NCBI RefSeq assembly: GCF_902686445.1
Contig: NC_062222.1
Coordinates: 38,873,792 to 38,937,791 of the forward strand
Source: Sciurus carolinensis
Lineage: Eukaryota > Chordata > Mammalia > Rodentia > Sciuridae
Direction: 5' to 3'
Length of the DNA: 64,000 nt
The notes under the pieces are model-generated. The model did not search any database, was not told the DNA's origin, and was given only the letters and a program-made list of their open reading frames with translations. Shown in pieces: positions 22,129 to 34,540 of this stretch; positions within the stretch are counted from its first letter, which is position 1, and every line of letters begins with the position of its first letter. The position numbers were made by a program, and so were the translations under genes.

Positions 22129-24483
22129 GGACTTAACCTTAAGTCACATCTTAAAATCAATATATGTTTGAGAGGTCCAAAACATTACAATACTTGAAAA
22201 ATAATGCTAAGTGAACTCAATCTATCCTCTTCTTTCTAACTTCTGAAGCAATGAGGAAATGATTTAATATATTCTTACTGATAATGCAACAGGTTGTAAC
22301 TAGAATGTACTGAATAGCAATTTATTTTGTTTTCTTTCAGAATAGGGAAGAGGATGAAAAATATAAAACTCTTCAGTTTTTTTAGTAAAACAACCATCCT
22401 TTGAAACTAGCAGCTTCAATTAATTCAGAGCATTGGCACTGTGGAGCTGTGGTGACATTTATTAACTCATTACCTTTCTTGAGAAAAAGAAGAAAAAATG
22501 GCAAGATTGTGCTTATGTTCTTTTTCCCTTAGCCAGAAATCCATTTTTCAATGTAAATGTTCTATAATACAACTACGCATCTTTAATCTTCATCTACTTT
22601 TCACAGCTGTATTGCTTATTTATATACAACAGTTATAGCATTTCCTCAAAGTCTTGGCAGATTTTTGTTTTCAAGATGAGATTCATCAAATTTATGAGCT
22701 CATTACTCCATCTTCTGCTTAGGAATTTATATCTTTAAACCTGGAAGAAAAGGCAATTGAAACTGGGTCAAAATAATTAATAATCTTTCATTTGTTTTCA
22801 AGATTTAGTGACCATTTGTCTATCTGTACTTTGTCTCTGCACAGAGTTATACAATGACATAAGATAGATTCAGTGACTTTTATCTCTTCCAACTTGATCT
22901 TGCTTGTCACAAAATTGTTTCCATCCTAAGGATCAATGCCTTTTTGAAATGAAATCATGTAGTAGAGAGTATTTAATAATATTTATAGTGTACATAATAA
23001 CATGTCTTTGTCAAACAGAAGCAGTTGTGAAAGTGTTGTATAGATATATTTGGTTTATAAGAAAACAGGAGATTAGAAGCAGAAATAGAGAAAAAAATCC
23101 TCCTTAAAACTCAGCACTAAAAACACTTGTTATGACTTCAAGTAATGTGCTCAATTATTTCTCAGTGAGATAAAGTACGTCTCCTACAGTGAAGACAAGA
23201 AGTGATTGAATAGTTCTTTTTAGCAATAGTTCTCTTAAGCTACTTTTTGTAAACTGGAGCTATGAATAATTTCTTAAATTCCTCAGATCACAACATGATC
23301 ACTCCTTAACAATAAGTAATGTCTCAAATGTCACTCACACACACACATTTACAAGGAAATAAAAAGAAAATATTTCTCAAACTCTTTGATTTATTTTCTA
23401 AATTTCAACTCATCTACAAATTAAAAAAAAAAACCTTTAATGGTACCACATCTCACAAATAATTTCTGAAAAATGCAGATGTTCTAGCATTGTTGTTTTG
23501 AGAGATAATCATCCTATTTAGATTTTTCTTAAAGATATTCCAGCAGTTGACTTCATGTATTTTCTTAAGAATATATCAGCTTTATTGCAGTATAATAAAA
23601 GTACTTTAAGTGCATTTGCAAATGTACCAGCAGCAGGAGAGGTTTTCATAGACTAATCTCACTGCTGAATAAGGATATAGGTTGAAAGGATGCTCTTAAA
23701 ATTTGTTTTCTCTGTTAATATGTAAAACAAGGTCAAGGTTCTTTTTTACATTAAAGGAAGATGAATGCAATACACAAATCCCTTGAAGATATTAATTCAA
23801 TGTATTTATTATATCATTTTCTTTCAACTCCATTTTTCCTTTCCAAGATATTTCCAGGGAATTTTGTTTCTATATACCTCATTCTCACAATTTATCAAAT
23901 TTCCATCAGTATTTAAATTTATCATTCCACTTATTAAACTTAAAAATAATGTTTTGAATAAGTTGTGTTGGGTCAAATGGATATCCATATGATTGAAAAA
24001 AGTCTCCACTGTCCTTCATTTTACTTGCATCTTTTCAGTAAAGGTGGCTCTCTTCCTAAAAAAAGCAGTTTATACCCACTGTTGAAAAGATAATATATTT
24101 TCCAGTACTTCAACTACTAATGTTAGTAGCATGCATCTATTATATACATCTTAAATAAATATCTGATTATAATCTTATAAATATTTAGAATTTAGTTTGT
24201 TAGATTAATATTATTAAAAAATATGGCTAAGACTTTTCTTCAGGAAAGACAAATTAATTTGCATTGCCAGGAACAGACGTGGAATGTGTCTGTTTGCTCA
24301 CATTATGATCAACACTGGTTAATAGTACTTTAAACATTCTTTAACTGCCAGATTAAAAATGTGATTTACTCATTTTAGAATTTATGTCTTGAGCTTATTT
24401 ATATAAGTAAATTGCTCTTTTATGGTAGTTTCCTATTTTTTACTTAAACATCAATTTCTTATTGACTTGGAATTTGTATACAT
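22129..24483. other. AT-rich intergenic DNA, no gene seen
   Basis: About 2.3 kb with only short frames and small homopolymers. I see no repeat family, splice-site-bounded exon or RNA gene. Confidence 0.5.
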
Positions 24484-24506
24484 ACACACACACACACACA
24501 CACACA
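24484..24506. repeat. (CA)n microsatellite
   Basis: About eleven CA units, 40 bp upstream of an A run and an ID SINE. Confidence 0.92.
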
Positions 24507-24542
24507 ATTTTCTAATCACCATTGGGGAAAAAAAAAAAAAAA

Positions 24543-24643
24543 CAACTTTATTTTATTTATTTATCTTTATGTGGTGCTGAGGATAGAACCCAGGGCCTCA
24601 CATGTGCTTGGCAAGCACTCAACCACTGAAACAACCCCAGCCC
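24543..24643 (-). mobile_element. ID SINE
   Basis: Reverse-complement ID: 'gtggtgctgaggatagaacc', 'cttggcaagcactcaacc' and final 'accccagccc'. Complete in the tRNA-like part and moderately diverged. Confidence 0.88.
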
Positions 24644-24714
24644 TCAATTACCTTTTAACTTAACATATTTCTGCCTTGTTATTGTTTGCTTTACAATTTT
24701 AGTCATTTCAGTTA

Positions 24715-25139
24715 CATTACATTACAGTTCTAATTTGCATTTCCCTGATGACATGATATTGAGAAATTTTCAAATTTTATTATCTATTTGAGTATACTCT
24801 GTTGTTAATTGTTAAATTTTTTGCCCATTCACCTGCAGGTTTGACCACCTATTCCTTATTTGACCACTTATTCCTGATTTACAAGAATTTCTCATGTTCT
24901 TAATGACTTCTTTTACTGAATAAAAGTATTTAATTTTAAAGTAATTTGTCTTATCATTGGTTCCTTTAAGGTCAGTGTGGTTTTTTAGTCTATTTAATAA
25001 ATCTTTGCCCAACTCCAAATCATGAACATGTTCTCCTGTGTTTTCTTCTAAAAGTTTTACACATTTTAATATTAATCCATCTGGAAGTGATTTTAGAATA
25101 TAATAAGATATTGTTTCTATATGGACATTCTCTTTTTAC
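24715..25139 (-). mobile_element. Old L1 ORF2 fragment
   Basis: The plus strand has 'tctaatttgcatttccctga', 'tttgcccattcacc' and 'taataaatctttgcccaact', in the order of a reversed L1 ORF2 3' region. It is cut off on the right by the LTR starting at 25140. Too eroded to translate except in short pieces. Confidence 0.75.
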
Positions 25140-25623
25140 TGAAAGCTCCATGCTTGTCCCCAATGCCAATTCAATAATGAGGACACAGTTTTGAGAAAAA
25201 GGAAAAAGTTTTATTGCTTTGCTAGCAAAGGAGAAGAATAGGGGATTTCTGTTCCAGAGGCTGTTATTCTGTCAATCAGAAAAAAACAGAAAGTTTTTTA
25301 AAGAGGATTCAAAGGCTACACTCCAGGTGTGCCCTGTTTGAGGGAGGGAAGAACTGCAGGTGCACCCTCATCAGTTTTGAAATTTATTTATTAATTTGTG
25401 TGATATTCACCTCCAAGATCTTCTGGTGGCATCTCCTTCCTGTGGTGGTTATGTGTTCAAGGACAGATAACTGGGCCTGAGATGGGAACAAAAAAGATAA
25501 CTCTGTCTTGCTAACCTGTTTGGAGGCAGAGAGGGAGAAGAGAGAAAAAGTATCCATTTTAATGTAAGCCTCAGAGGCAGAGCCACAAGCTATATTTAAA
25601 GCATGAGATGGATCACTGTTTCA
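25140..25623 (-). mobile_element. Solo LTR (family B, copy 1)
   Basis: Starts TGAAAGCTCC and ends CTGTTTCA. The reverse poly(A) signal TTTATT lies at 25210-25215. The start, 'caataatgaggac', 'ttttgagaaaaagga' and 'tttattgctttgctagca' match the LTR at 58114, and the overall layout matches 52686-53138. No polypurine tract or internal sequence follows at 25624, so it stands alone. No clear TSD. Confidence 0.72.
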
Positions 25624-26600
25624 CTCATGTATGCACAAAATCAGTAAACAGCTCTAGAAGAATAGGAGTTGTAGTTCCTTCCTTCATCCCTTTATCCCAA
25701 AGAAAGCTAATGTGCCTAGAGATTACTTCCACTCCTACTTCCACTCGCTCTTTGAGGAGTAACATTGAGTAAAAGAGGAATACAAGGGACCAGTGCCTTT
25801 TCTCAAAGTAGAACCAACAGAGTGCAACAAAGTGCAACGGAGTGCTCCAGAGTGCCCTGGGGGATAAGGCTAAGTGTGACTTCAGCCAAGATCACATCTT
25901 TGGTCAGTTTTATTTCCTTACCTTGTTCTAATTCAGATACTCCACTTCTGAAACAGTAAGTTGCTTTCAGGAGAATCCTTGCTTCAGATTTTTCTTTTAG
26001 GTAATCCTTCTTAACTTCACTTCTTAGATTCCGCGTTAGATTTGAAAATGTCTGGATATGTGACCTGATGAAACTGCTTCAGTAGTACTTATTTTCTCAA
26101 GTATTATTTTTTGACTTTATAGGAATTTAAAATGCTTGTTACATTAAATGTTGATGATATAAATATGTACTAATATAAAAGGAAAATTCTAGGAACTATA
26201 TTTTTCTTGCAGTCGAAAGTCTTCCTTTTACTGCTGCTGCATCGGTTATCATATAAATATAGCTTTCATCTGTTACTTAGATTAACTTTCCACAGCAACC
26301 TCCTAATTTCCTCAGCCTATTGTTGCAATTTGAATTCAAAGATGTTACATGATAATCTTGAAAGTCTAATAAAATTAAATGTCAGCAAGCTACTAAATAT
26401 AGATAGATCCTTAAAATAAGAACATTCCAATTCTATTTCACATTTCTTTTTTTAAAAATAAACTAACACAAAGATATTCTTTAAAAATTGCACTTTTTCA
26501 CATTTTGTTTTTCTTTCTTCATCTTCATTTTTTCAATAGGAAAACATTTAGGCATGGTTACATGCATCCTTAAAGAAAATGTCCTCAAAATCTTATGTTT
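25624..26600. other. Intergenic DNA with a small tandem repeat
   Basis: No gene seen. Contains the 4 x 10-bp repeat at 25821-25860. Confidence 0.5.
25821..25860. repeat. Four-unit 10-bp tandem repeat
   Basis: Four successive decamers each start AGTGC: AGTGCAACAA, AGTGCAACGG, AGTGCTCCAG, AGTGCCCTGG. Confidence 0.85.
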
Positions 26601-27250
26601 TCCAAAGAACAATTTTGGTCAAGAAACTTAGAGAATAATTTCAAATAATTTATTTAGCATGATGGAGGTCTTCATATGGGGTGGATGAGCTCCCAGGGAG
26701 GAAACTGCCTAGGATTTTCCACCTGGTGGCTTTTTACATTTAGTCTCCTGGTTACCTCCCTCATCATATATCATGTATTTGGGGACTTGGGTAGTTACTA
26801 TAGTGTTCCAGCCATGGCTTAGTGCACCTATTCTGGTGTTGCCATTTTGGAAAGTTTGCATCAGCAGTGCGCCTGTACAGTTTTTGGTTTTCATGCCACG
26901 GCTTAGGTCACCTACACTAGACAGTTTATATTAATACCTAAGCAAAATGTATTGGAGGTTTAAAGTCATAATGTAAATTACAGTGAACCAGGGTAATTAC
27001 AATGCTCTGTACTCCATCCAGACATGCTCTATACCTGTTTCAAAGTTGGAACAATCCCTTAAATTGGTTACACCTATTGTTATAGTTTAAGCAGATAGTA
27101 CCTGACTGAGAAGGAGGCAGGTTAATGGATGGGATTATTGTCACCCATGGTGGAGTGGATTTTTCTTCCTCCAAGATGGGGTAAGCCCTGTTTTTCCTCC
27201 TCACTCCGGTGCCCATGTCTACCTGTGTACCTATCCTGACACATGTTTAT
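26601..27250. other. Unclassified segment, possibly an old LTR
   Basis: Higher GC and complexity than the surroundings. A reverse AATAAA lies near 26650 and the segment ends near CCTGACA at 27240, which would suit a minus-strand LTR, but no TATA box or TSD confirms it. Confidence 0.3.
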
Positions 27251-27593
27251 GTTCTATCAGTAACTCATTTGCAGAGTGTAATTTAATTCTTTTCAAGTTT
27301 TTTGTTAAATTCAAATGTCACATTAATTGACCTCAGCTGCTTTTGTGCAATAGGAAAGGCTGATATTCATGATGTCTACAATTGTGGCAGTGTGGCCCCC
27401 CATCACAATGGACTTGAGTCAGTACTACAGTCAGTATTCCTGTTCTAGTGAAAAGCAACTGAATACTGTTCTAGTCATAGATGTATATATGTTTACTTAT
27501 TTTTCTACACAAATAGACTCACTTTAAAATTATTAAGGGATAATAAATTATTAGGGGATAAGATAATGCTAAAGAAAATTTCATATTGAGGCA
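27251..27593. other. Intergenic DNA, nothing recognised
   Basis: AT-rich, no repeat family or credible frame. Confidence 0.45.
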
Positions 27594-27932
27594 AATATAG
27601 TTATCCCTGAATATCTGAGGATTGATTCCAGGACCTGTGAAGACATCATAATTCATGGATGTTCAAGTGCCTTACCTAAAGTACTCCATTAAATGTAGTA
27701 TTTCCATATAAACTATGTATATGCTGCCATATACTTTAAATCATCTCTAGATTAACTACAACACCTAATATACAATGTATATGCTATTTAATAGTTGTTA
27801 TCCTGCAGTTTTAGAGAATGACAAGAAAAAGTCTGCACATATTCATTAAAGATGCAATTTTTTCTGTTATCTTCCATCCACAATTTCTTGAATCTGAATG
27901 TATAAAACCTGTTAATACAGAAAGCTGACCGT
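27594..27932 (+). mobile_element. MER2-type (Tigger-group) DNA transposon remnant
   Basis: About 340 bp matching a MER2-like consensus from end to end: 'gttatccctgaatatctgag', 'gattccaggacc', 'actttaaatcatctctagat', 'aatgacaagaaaaa', ending 'agctgaccg' next to TA. MER2 is a non-autonomous TcMar-Tigger element that inserted at TA and has long been inactive. Confidence 0.8.
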
Positions 27933-28205
27933 AATTCAATTTTTATAAAATAAAGTATCATTTATAGAAATCCTAATTTTATTGTATCAAACTTGCTTAA
28001 AATAAGAAAACTCCTATTAATTTATTCATGCATGTAATACAAGAAATTAATCAAATATGAAAATTTAAATTTCATCTATGATCTGAACTCTGCTTTAATT
28101 TTCTTTTATAAGCTAATGCGTGTACCTCCAGTGTAATCCCATATAAATGACTTAGAATTAGAAACCTAATATTCAAGTTCAAATAAAAAGAAACATATAT
28201 ATATG

Positions 28206-28247
<42 letters not shown>

Positions 28248-28258
28248 CGAGAGAGAAT
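28206..28258. repeat. (GA)n microsatellite
   Basis: Nearly pure GA repeat of about 50 bp with two interruptions, followed by a TATA/CACA-rich stretch. Confidence 0.95.
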
Positions 28259-28285
28259 CACATACCACACACATATATCACATAT

Positions 28286-28650
28286 ATATGTGGTTGGGCT
28301 GAGTATTCCCCAAGGGTCCAAACATAAAAGTTTGGTTCCCAGGGTGGCTGCATTGGGATATGTTATGGATGTTTAAGAGGCATTCCTCAGGTAATTGGGG
28401 TTATTCCTAGAATGGAATTTTGAGTCATGCTGCCTCTCTTTTTCTCTGCTCCTGGGATTAACCATTTGTTTCTACATATATGCCAACCATAACATGCAAA
28501 CATGAACTGCCCTCGCCAAAGCTCAAAAGGTTGAGGCAACATGATCTCAGGTTTTAGAGCTCTAAAACTCTGAGCTAAATAAATGTCCTTTTTCTGCATA
28601 AGTATTGTGTGTCAAGGATGTGTGATAGTGATGGAAAGATGACTGATGCA
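28286..28650 (+). mobile_element. MaLR-like LTR remnant
   Basis: Has the pattern of MST/MLT-type LTRs: 'gttatggatg', a middle 'ctgcctctctttttctctgc', 'gagctaaataaatgtccttt' with AATAAA, and a final 'gtgatggaaagatgactgat'. Ends are approximate and no TSD was found. Confidence 0.6.
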
Positions 28651-31047
28651 GTCACCCAAGCTGAGACCTAGAAATAAATTTTCACTTTATCTTCTTCAGC
28701 TACACCTCCTTTTACTTGTAGTATATGATTTGTTGCTAGATTCTGGTGATCCTGATATGCAAATATTGCTTTGTCCTTTTAGTTATTTGTCTAAATATTA
28801 GTGTGAATATGTTACCAATTTGCTGAAAACTCATGAAGAGCTTTATTCTTTTCAGGATCCTTATGTGATATATAAGATTCTGCAGTCAGGTCTTTCAGTT
28901 ACTCTCCTGTATTAATGCTTTATTCCAGTTTTAACAACCATTTGTCAATAAGGCATGTCTTATCTTTTCTTTCCTCTATGCCTTAACACATCCAGTTACC
29001 TTTGGCTGCAATTTCTTTTTTTCTTTTCTTTTACTGAATGATGCACTCTTTATCCATCATGATACTATCTAAAGGTTAACTCCTGAATGAGTTCGTCTTT
29101 GTCCTTGAGGTGGAATTAGAGGCTTCTTTAGGTAATCAAATAGATATAATTTTAACTTCTTTAAGTAGAAGTAACAGGTGAAAGTCAGTTTTACATTCAT
29201 AGGACAATTGAATGGTACAGAGATTCCCCAAAGACCTCTTGCACCTTCATTATTCATAGTTTCTCCTATTTTCATCATCTCCCACTGAAGTGATTCATTT
29301 TAAGTACAATTCTTTATCACAACTTCAAGGAATCATAGAAATTATCACAATGACTACTGCAATACGTGTTTTGATTTAGAAAATCATACTTTGGGTAAAC
29401 TATGCCCAGAGCAGTCAAATATTACTAAGTAGAAGCATTTAGTAATGTTCCCAACCCCTAAAAAGAGAATGTAATAATTCATGTTCAAAATGACTTCTAC
29501 TGAAGATAATGTCATGACAATATCTGATGTTTCCATGTGTACTGTAACATTTGCCTGCTGTTTGCAGTTCTTTCTGATTGATGCCATAGTGGAGTCAAAG
29601 ATGAGTTTAATTCCTGAATTTGAACAGTTACTGATTTTTATTAACATTTAGATATATTGTTACTAATAATGAAAGACTGTATAGTATAAATGGATCAGAA
29701 GACAAATAAAGGACTATGAGCAATGAGAGTAACAATCCAATTTTGATTACAGGAAATTATGGAAATAGTGATTCGTAACTTTTAAAATGAGTAGAATTTT
29801 AAACATCTGGAGGTGAGCAGATTTTTATGATTCAAGGTATATTGGAGGTAAATAGCTTCAACTAATATATTTGAGGGTTCCGTCTCTATAGCTCTCAACC
29901 CACCACCCATATGAGGTAGGTCGTTTTCTCCTCTGACCCTCTCCCTCCATTATGAGAAGTTCTGTCTCTTTTCCAGATCAAGTGCTAGACAATAAAGAAA
30001 GATTCTTGTCAATGTTTATTGCTTTCTTGTTTTATTTACTAGAGAAGATACATAGCAAGAAGCTGAGAAAGAATGGAAAGTGGAAAGAGTAAAGATGGGA
30101 TTCATGCACAAAACCTGGGAAATTTGGTATATAAGAATTTCAAGGCATTTGTGAACAGAAAAGTCACTGTGTGCAGTGGAAGACATTGAGATGGAAACTG
30201 TATTCCCTTTAATGTTTCTGAAGACAGTGAAGCAGAGTGGATTTCCATTAAGACTTAATTTTGGATTCTGCAGTGAGTTTCCTTAGATATATGACTGTAT
30301 AGAGGCTTTTACATATGTATATAGTTTTTTTAGGCTTATTAACATATATATCTTATTGTCATAGACTTATAGAGGTATTTTATATGTGATGAGAAATGGT
30401 AAAATATCATTTGGGATGATGGGATTAAAACAAGAAGAGTGACAGTTATGTCTGGAAAGAGGCAGGTGAGCATGTAATTGCCTTGAGTTCCATGGTACTG
30501 AAATTGAGTTTCACTGAGAAGGCAATAATGAGCCACTACAGGGCTTTGTTCAGATATCAGGATGGTTGTTGTTTCACTGAGGAAACATTCACCTGGCAGT
30601 CATGTGTACATGAGTTGGAGGACAGACACTGAAGTTAGAAAAGTCAATTGTTGTTTAGTGAGCTATTGAAATATTCTAGAGCAGAAGCATCCAAACCCTT
30701 TGTTTGTGCGTCTCTTTCATTAAAAATTAGCACACAGTACCATACGTGTTTGATTATTTGATGTTGTATGCATAGTTTGGTCTTATAGAGACTATAAAAT
30801 ATTAACAAAAATTGAAATACTAATGCCCTAGGTTGTTTCCATGTTACCTTTTTCAATATATTTAGGCCATTTTGAAAACTACTGGCAGAGAAAAGATGAT
30901 TAATAAAAGATCTAACCTAAGTGAGGAGGTCGAAATGCCTGGATTGAAAACAATTGTAAGGGCTGCAGTATTTGACCCATGGGATTTGGGTATAAAGAAG
31001 ATTGGAGCAGTCTAACAATTCCCACATTTTAAAACATGTTAGGAAGG
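28651..31047. other. Intergenic DNA, no gene seen
   Basis: About 2.4 kb without a credible frame. Parts near 30480-30620 and 30890-31010 feel like an ancient interspersed repeat split by the pseudogene insertion next to it, but I cannot name the family. Confidence 0.45.
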
Positions 31048-32700
31048 CTTTTGTCAATGTGTTTGACACCAGAACACAGGTGTCATGGAGGCCACTGCTA
31101 AATCAAAGCCAAAACGGGAAAGAAAAAGACTCACATGAACATCATTTTCATCGGACATGTAGATTCAGGCAAGTCTATCACCACTGGTCACCTGATCTAC
31201 AAATGTGATGGGATTGACAAAAGAACCATTGAAAAAATTGAGAAGGAAGTTGCTGAGATGGGAAAGGGCTTGTTTAAGTATACCTGGATCTTAGATAAAC
31301 TGAAGGCTGAGTATGAGCTTGGTATCACCACTGACATCTTCCTGTGGAAACTTGAGACCTGCAAGTATTATGTGACTATCATTCATGCCCTAGGACAGAG
31401 AGACTTTATCAAAAACATGATTACAGGCACATCCCAGGCTGACAGTGCTGCTCTGATTGTTGCTGCTGGTGTGGGTAAATTTGAAGCTTGTATCTCAGAA
31501 TGGGCAGACTCATGAGCATGTCCTTCTGGCTTACACACTGGGTGTAAAAAAACTAATTGTTGGTGTTAACAAAATGGATTCCGCTGAGCCACCCTACAGT
31601 CAGAAGAGATATGAAGAAATCATTAAGGAAGTCAGCACCTACACTGTGAAAATTGGTTACAACCCTGACACGGTAGCATCTGTGCCAATTTCTGGTTGAA
31701 ATCATGACAATATGTTGGAACCAAGTGCTAATAAGTCTTGATTCAAGGGATGGAAAGATGACAGTGCCAGTAGAACCACACTGCTTGAAACTTTAGATTG
31801 CATCCTGCTACCAACTTGTCCAATTGACACACATTTGAATCTGCCCTTCAGGGTGTCTACAAAATTGGTGGTATTGGTACTATTCCTGTGGGCTGAGTAG
31901 ACACTGGTATTCTCAAGCCTGACATGGTGATCACCTTTGCTCCAGTCAATGTCAAAACTGAATTTAAATCTGTTGAAATGCACCATAAAGCTCTGAGTAA
32001 ATCTCTTCCTGGAGACAATGTGGGCTTCAATGTCAAGAACATGTCTTGACAAAGATGTTCATCATAGCAATATTGCTGGTGTCAGTAAAAATGACCCACC
32101 AATGGAAGCGGCTGGTTTCACTGCTCAGGTGATTATCCTGAACCATCCAGGCCAAATCAATGCTGGCTAAAGCCCCTGTACTGGATAGTCATACAGTTCA
32201 CGTTGCTTGCAAGTTTGCTGAGCTGAAAGAAAAGATTGATCATTGTTCTGGTAAGAAACTGGAAGATGGTCCTTATTTCTTCAACTCTGGTGATGTGTGT
32301 TGAGAGCTTCTCTGAGTATCCTCTTTGGTCTTTTTGCTGTTTGTGATATCAGGCTGATAGTTGTTATGGGTGTGATCAAAGCAGCGGACAAAAAGGCTGC
32401 TGGAACTATTAAGTCTGCCCAGAAAGCTCTGAAGTCTAAATGAATATTAACCCTAACACCTGCCACCCCAGTCTTAATCAGTTTGTTTCAATTGGCCATT
32501 TAAGTTTAATCGTAAAAGACTGTTAATAACCACCTTTAGAAAAAAGAAGGTTTTGTGAACCATTTGTGTGTGTGTGGCAGTTTTAAGTTATTGGTTTTTA
32601 AAATCAGTACTTTTCAATGGAAACAACTTGACCAAAAATCTGTCACAGAATTTTAAGATCCGTTAAAATCAAAAGTTTAATGAGAAAAAAAAAAAAAAAA
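31048..32700 (+). pseudogene. EEF1A1 processed pseudogene
   Basis: EEF1A1 encodes translation elongation factor 1-alpha, the GTPase that delivers aminoacyl-tRNA to the ribosome. This copy runs from the non-coding first exon ('gacaccagaacacag') straight into exon-2 sequence without an intron, through the whole coding region and the 3' UTR ('caattggccatttaagttta'), to an A-tail at 32685-32700, so it is a retroposed mRNA. The start codon is ACG (31114-31116). The P-loop GHVDSGKS survives, the G3 motif DAPGH reads HALGQ, and NKMD survives in a shifted frame. Lesions include a small deletion near 31495, TGG to TGA at 31697-31699, a deletion near 31760 and a loss of about 36 bp near 32297. The spanned coding length is about 60 bp short of the functional gene. 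No TSD is visible, so it is fairly old. Confidence 0.96.
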
Positions 32701-32994
32701 ATATTACACAGGTAAAATATAATTTAAAAAATAGAAAATATTTATTTGGTTTGATAAACTTGTTATGAAAGACATATAATAAAATTGGTCCTGGTAACAT
32801 TAATTCAGATTGCTGGTTAATAATAAGATAGGGCAATCTTGCTGAAAAGTCTAATTTCAGCATTGGAAACTGAAAGTAAAATTGTGAATAGAGCCTCAAA
32901 TTTTAAGTCCTTACAATAGATGCAATAAGTAAAATTATACTTAAGAGTTTAAGAAAAAAGTTAAAGGAAAAAGGCAAATTTATAAGGCTCTTTC
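32701..32994. other. AT-rich DNA, nothing recognised
   Basis: Short interval between the pseudogene tail and an LTR. Confidence 0.5.
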
Positions 32995-33408
32995 TGTTAG
33001 GGGCAGTTATGGTTCGTCGATAACTCCCAGAAAAATGCTCCGCAGACACAGGTCTCACACGAGGAACTTTTATTTTATGCGGATGATTCACATCTGCTGG
33101 GGGGGGGGCGGGAAGGAAAGAAGAAAAGAAGAAGAACATGGCGCATGGTTTCTCCTCATATTGGAATTTCGTGGGCTGGGAGGAACCAATCGTGGAGGAG
33201 AATTATTACAGACTGACTGATGGACCAATGACATATTAGAATGTAATGTGGGAGGCAGGAAGATTATGGCAACGTAAGCCGGAAATTCCTGTAAGGGGAG
33301 AGGCAGGCGTAATGCAGATTGACAGGTGGTTGGGAGGTTGGATTCCTGTAATGGGAGAGGTGGGCGTAACACAGATTGACTGGTGGTTGGGAGGCCGGAT
33401 TCCTTACA
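32995..33408 (-). mobile_element. Solo LTR with perfect 5-bp TSD
   Basis: TG...CA termini (TGTTAGGGGC at 32995, CCTTACA ending 33408) are flanked by CTTTC on both sides (32990-32994 and 33409-33413). On the minus strand, CCAAT boxes and two 57-bp repeats lie in the U3 part, and a reverse AATAAA-type signal lies near 33070-33076. It is clearly GC-richer and has more CpG than its surroundings, suggesting a recent insertion. The class is not certain. The proline-rich minus-strand frames here arise from the repeats. Confidence 0.85.
33285..33404. repeat. Two 57-bp tandem repeats in LTR U3
   Basis: Units start at 33285 and 33342, each opening ATTCCTGTAA and containing 'ggtggttgggagg'. A third start, ATTCCT, is at 33399. 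Repeats of this kind in U3 are often enhancers. Confidence 0.92.
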
Positions 33409-33413
33409 CTTTC

Positions 33414-34375
33414 CATTTGTAGAGTGAGTCTAGGTTTAATGACTTGTTTAATGAACACAAAGAATAATGTGAAGAATCAAGAGAAAAGATAGACTCTGAG
33501 AGAAATTAGATATTTAATAAAGACTGGTGTGTTCAACAGTACTGAAGGTTACTGATAAATTTATAAGTTAGAAAGTAAGATAATCTATTGTTTTAGTGAC
33601 TAAAGTAGTTTCTTTGATGTGATTTAAAAACTGTAATGTTTTGTAAATCATGGAGAATGGATATGTCAAAATTCTGAAAATATTAACTCAATTTTTGAAA
33701 TGAAAAAGAAACAGATTATAAAGAACCTTTCTAGAAAATGTTTAGAATTAATATTTTTAATTTTAAATTAATATTTTTAAATGTCATTAAGTATAAGACA
33801 ATATTTAAATATTAAGAAAATTTAAGTATAAATTAAACCATATTTGTCATTCCAACATTACTGTTTTTAATTGTTCTATAGTTTATGCATACATTATCAT
33901 AATAACTTAGCACAAATAATACAAAAATATATTTATAAATATATACCTTGTTAATGCTTTGACTTTTATATATTTATGTTAATAATTCCCTATTTTAAAA
34001 GTCATTGCAATAGATGTATGATAATTCATTTCAATACTTTCTATAATTCATTCTAGATCTTGAGGATATTTTCTATGCATAAAAATGAACGGTCATCTAT
34101 CAAGAAGGAATGAAGAGAAAAAATGTTAATTTTGCTTATTTTCTTTGGATACACTGAGATTTCACTTCTACTTCAAGCTTGCAGTATTTGTTTTCTCTCT
34201 TAGGAATTGTTTCTTTTCTACTTGCACTGGTTGGAATAGCATTTTTCCCTGAAGTCCTTCATGATTTATTTCTTCATTTGATTGAAATCTGGCATGTAGA
34301 ACTTTCATAATTGCATATTTACATATGGTTAAAAACAGCAAGGTGCAGCTCAGAAACAAATTTTAACACATCTTG
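33414..34375. other. AT-rich intergenic DNA, no gene seen
   Basis: Includes a near-repeat of 'attaatatttttaa' around 33747-33782. No gene or named repeat. Confidence 0.5.
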
Positions 34376-34540
34376 AGATGTTGTTTTTTTTTTTTAAATA
34401 TATTTTTTTAGTTGAAGGTGGACAAAATACCTTTATTTTATTTATTTATATGTGGTGCTGAGGATTGAACCCAGTGTCTCATACGTGCTAGGCAAGTGCT
34501 CTATCTCTGAGCTACAACCTCAGCCCCCAAGATGTTGTTT
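34376..34540 (-). mobile_element. ID SINE with 11-bp TSD
   Basis: Perfect TSD AGATGTTGTTT at 34376-34386 and 34530-34540. Between them are a T-rich reverse tail, the 3' extension 'agttgaaggtggacaaaata', and the tRNA-like part ending 'acctcagccc'. Confidence 0.95.

Noticed and set aside
21978..22197. Arg/Lys/Glu-rich and Leu-rich frames on both strands
   Set aside because: Products of the polypyrimidine tract at 22008-22128.
28651..31047. Possible LTR end near 29990 (AATAAAG followed by T-rich DNA)
   Set aside because: No TATA box, boundary or TSD could be placed.
31702..32466. Minus-strand frames over the EEF1A1 copy
   Set aside because: Antisense of a pseudogene; no homologue expected.
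33285..33404. Regular repeats considered as a CRISPR array
   Set aside because: Two adjacent units without spacers, in an LTR of a mammalian genome.
33088..33458. Proline-rich minus-strand frames with repeated peptides
   Set aside because: They translate the 57-bp LTR repeats; an LTR U3 is not coding here.
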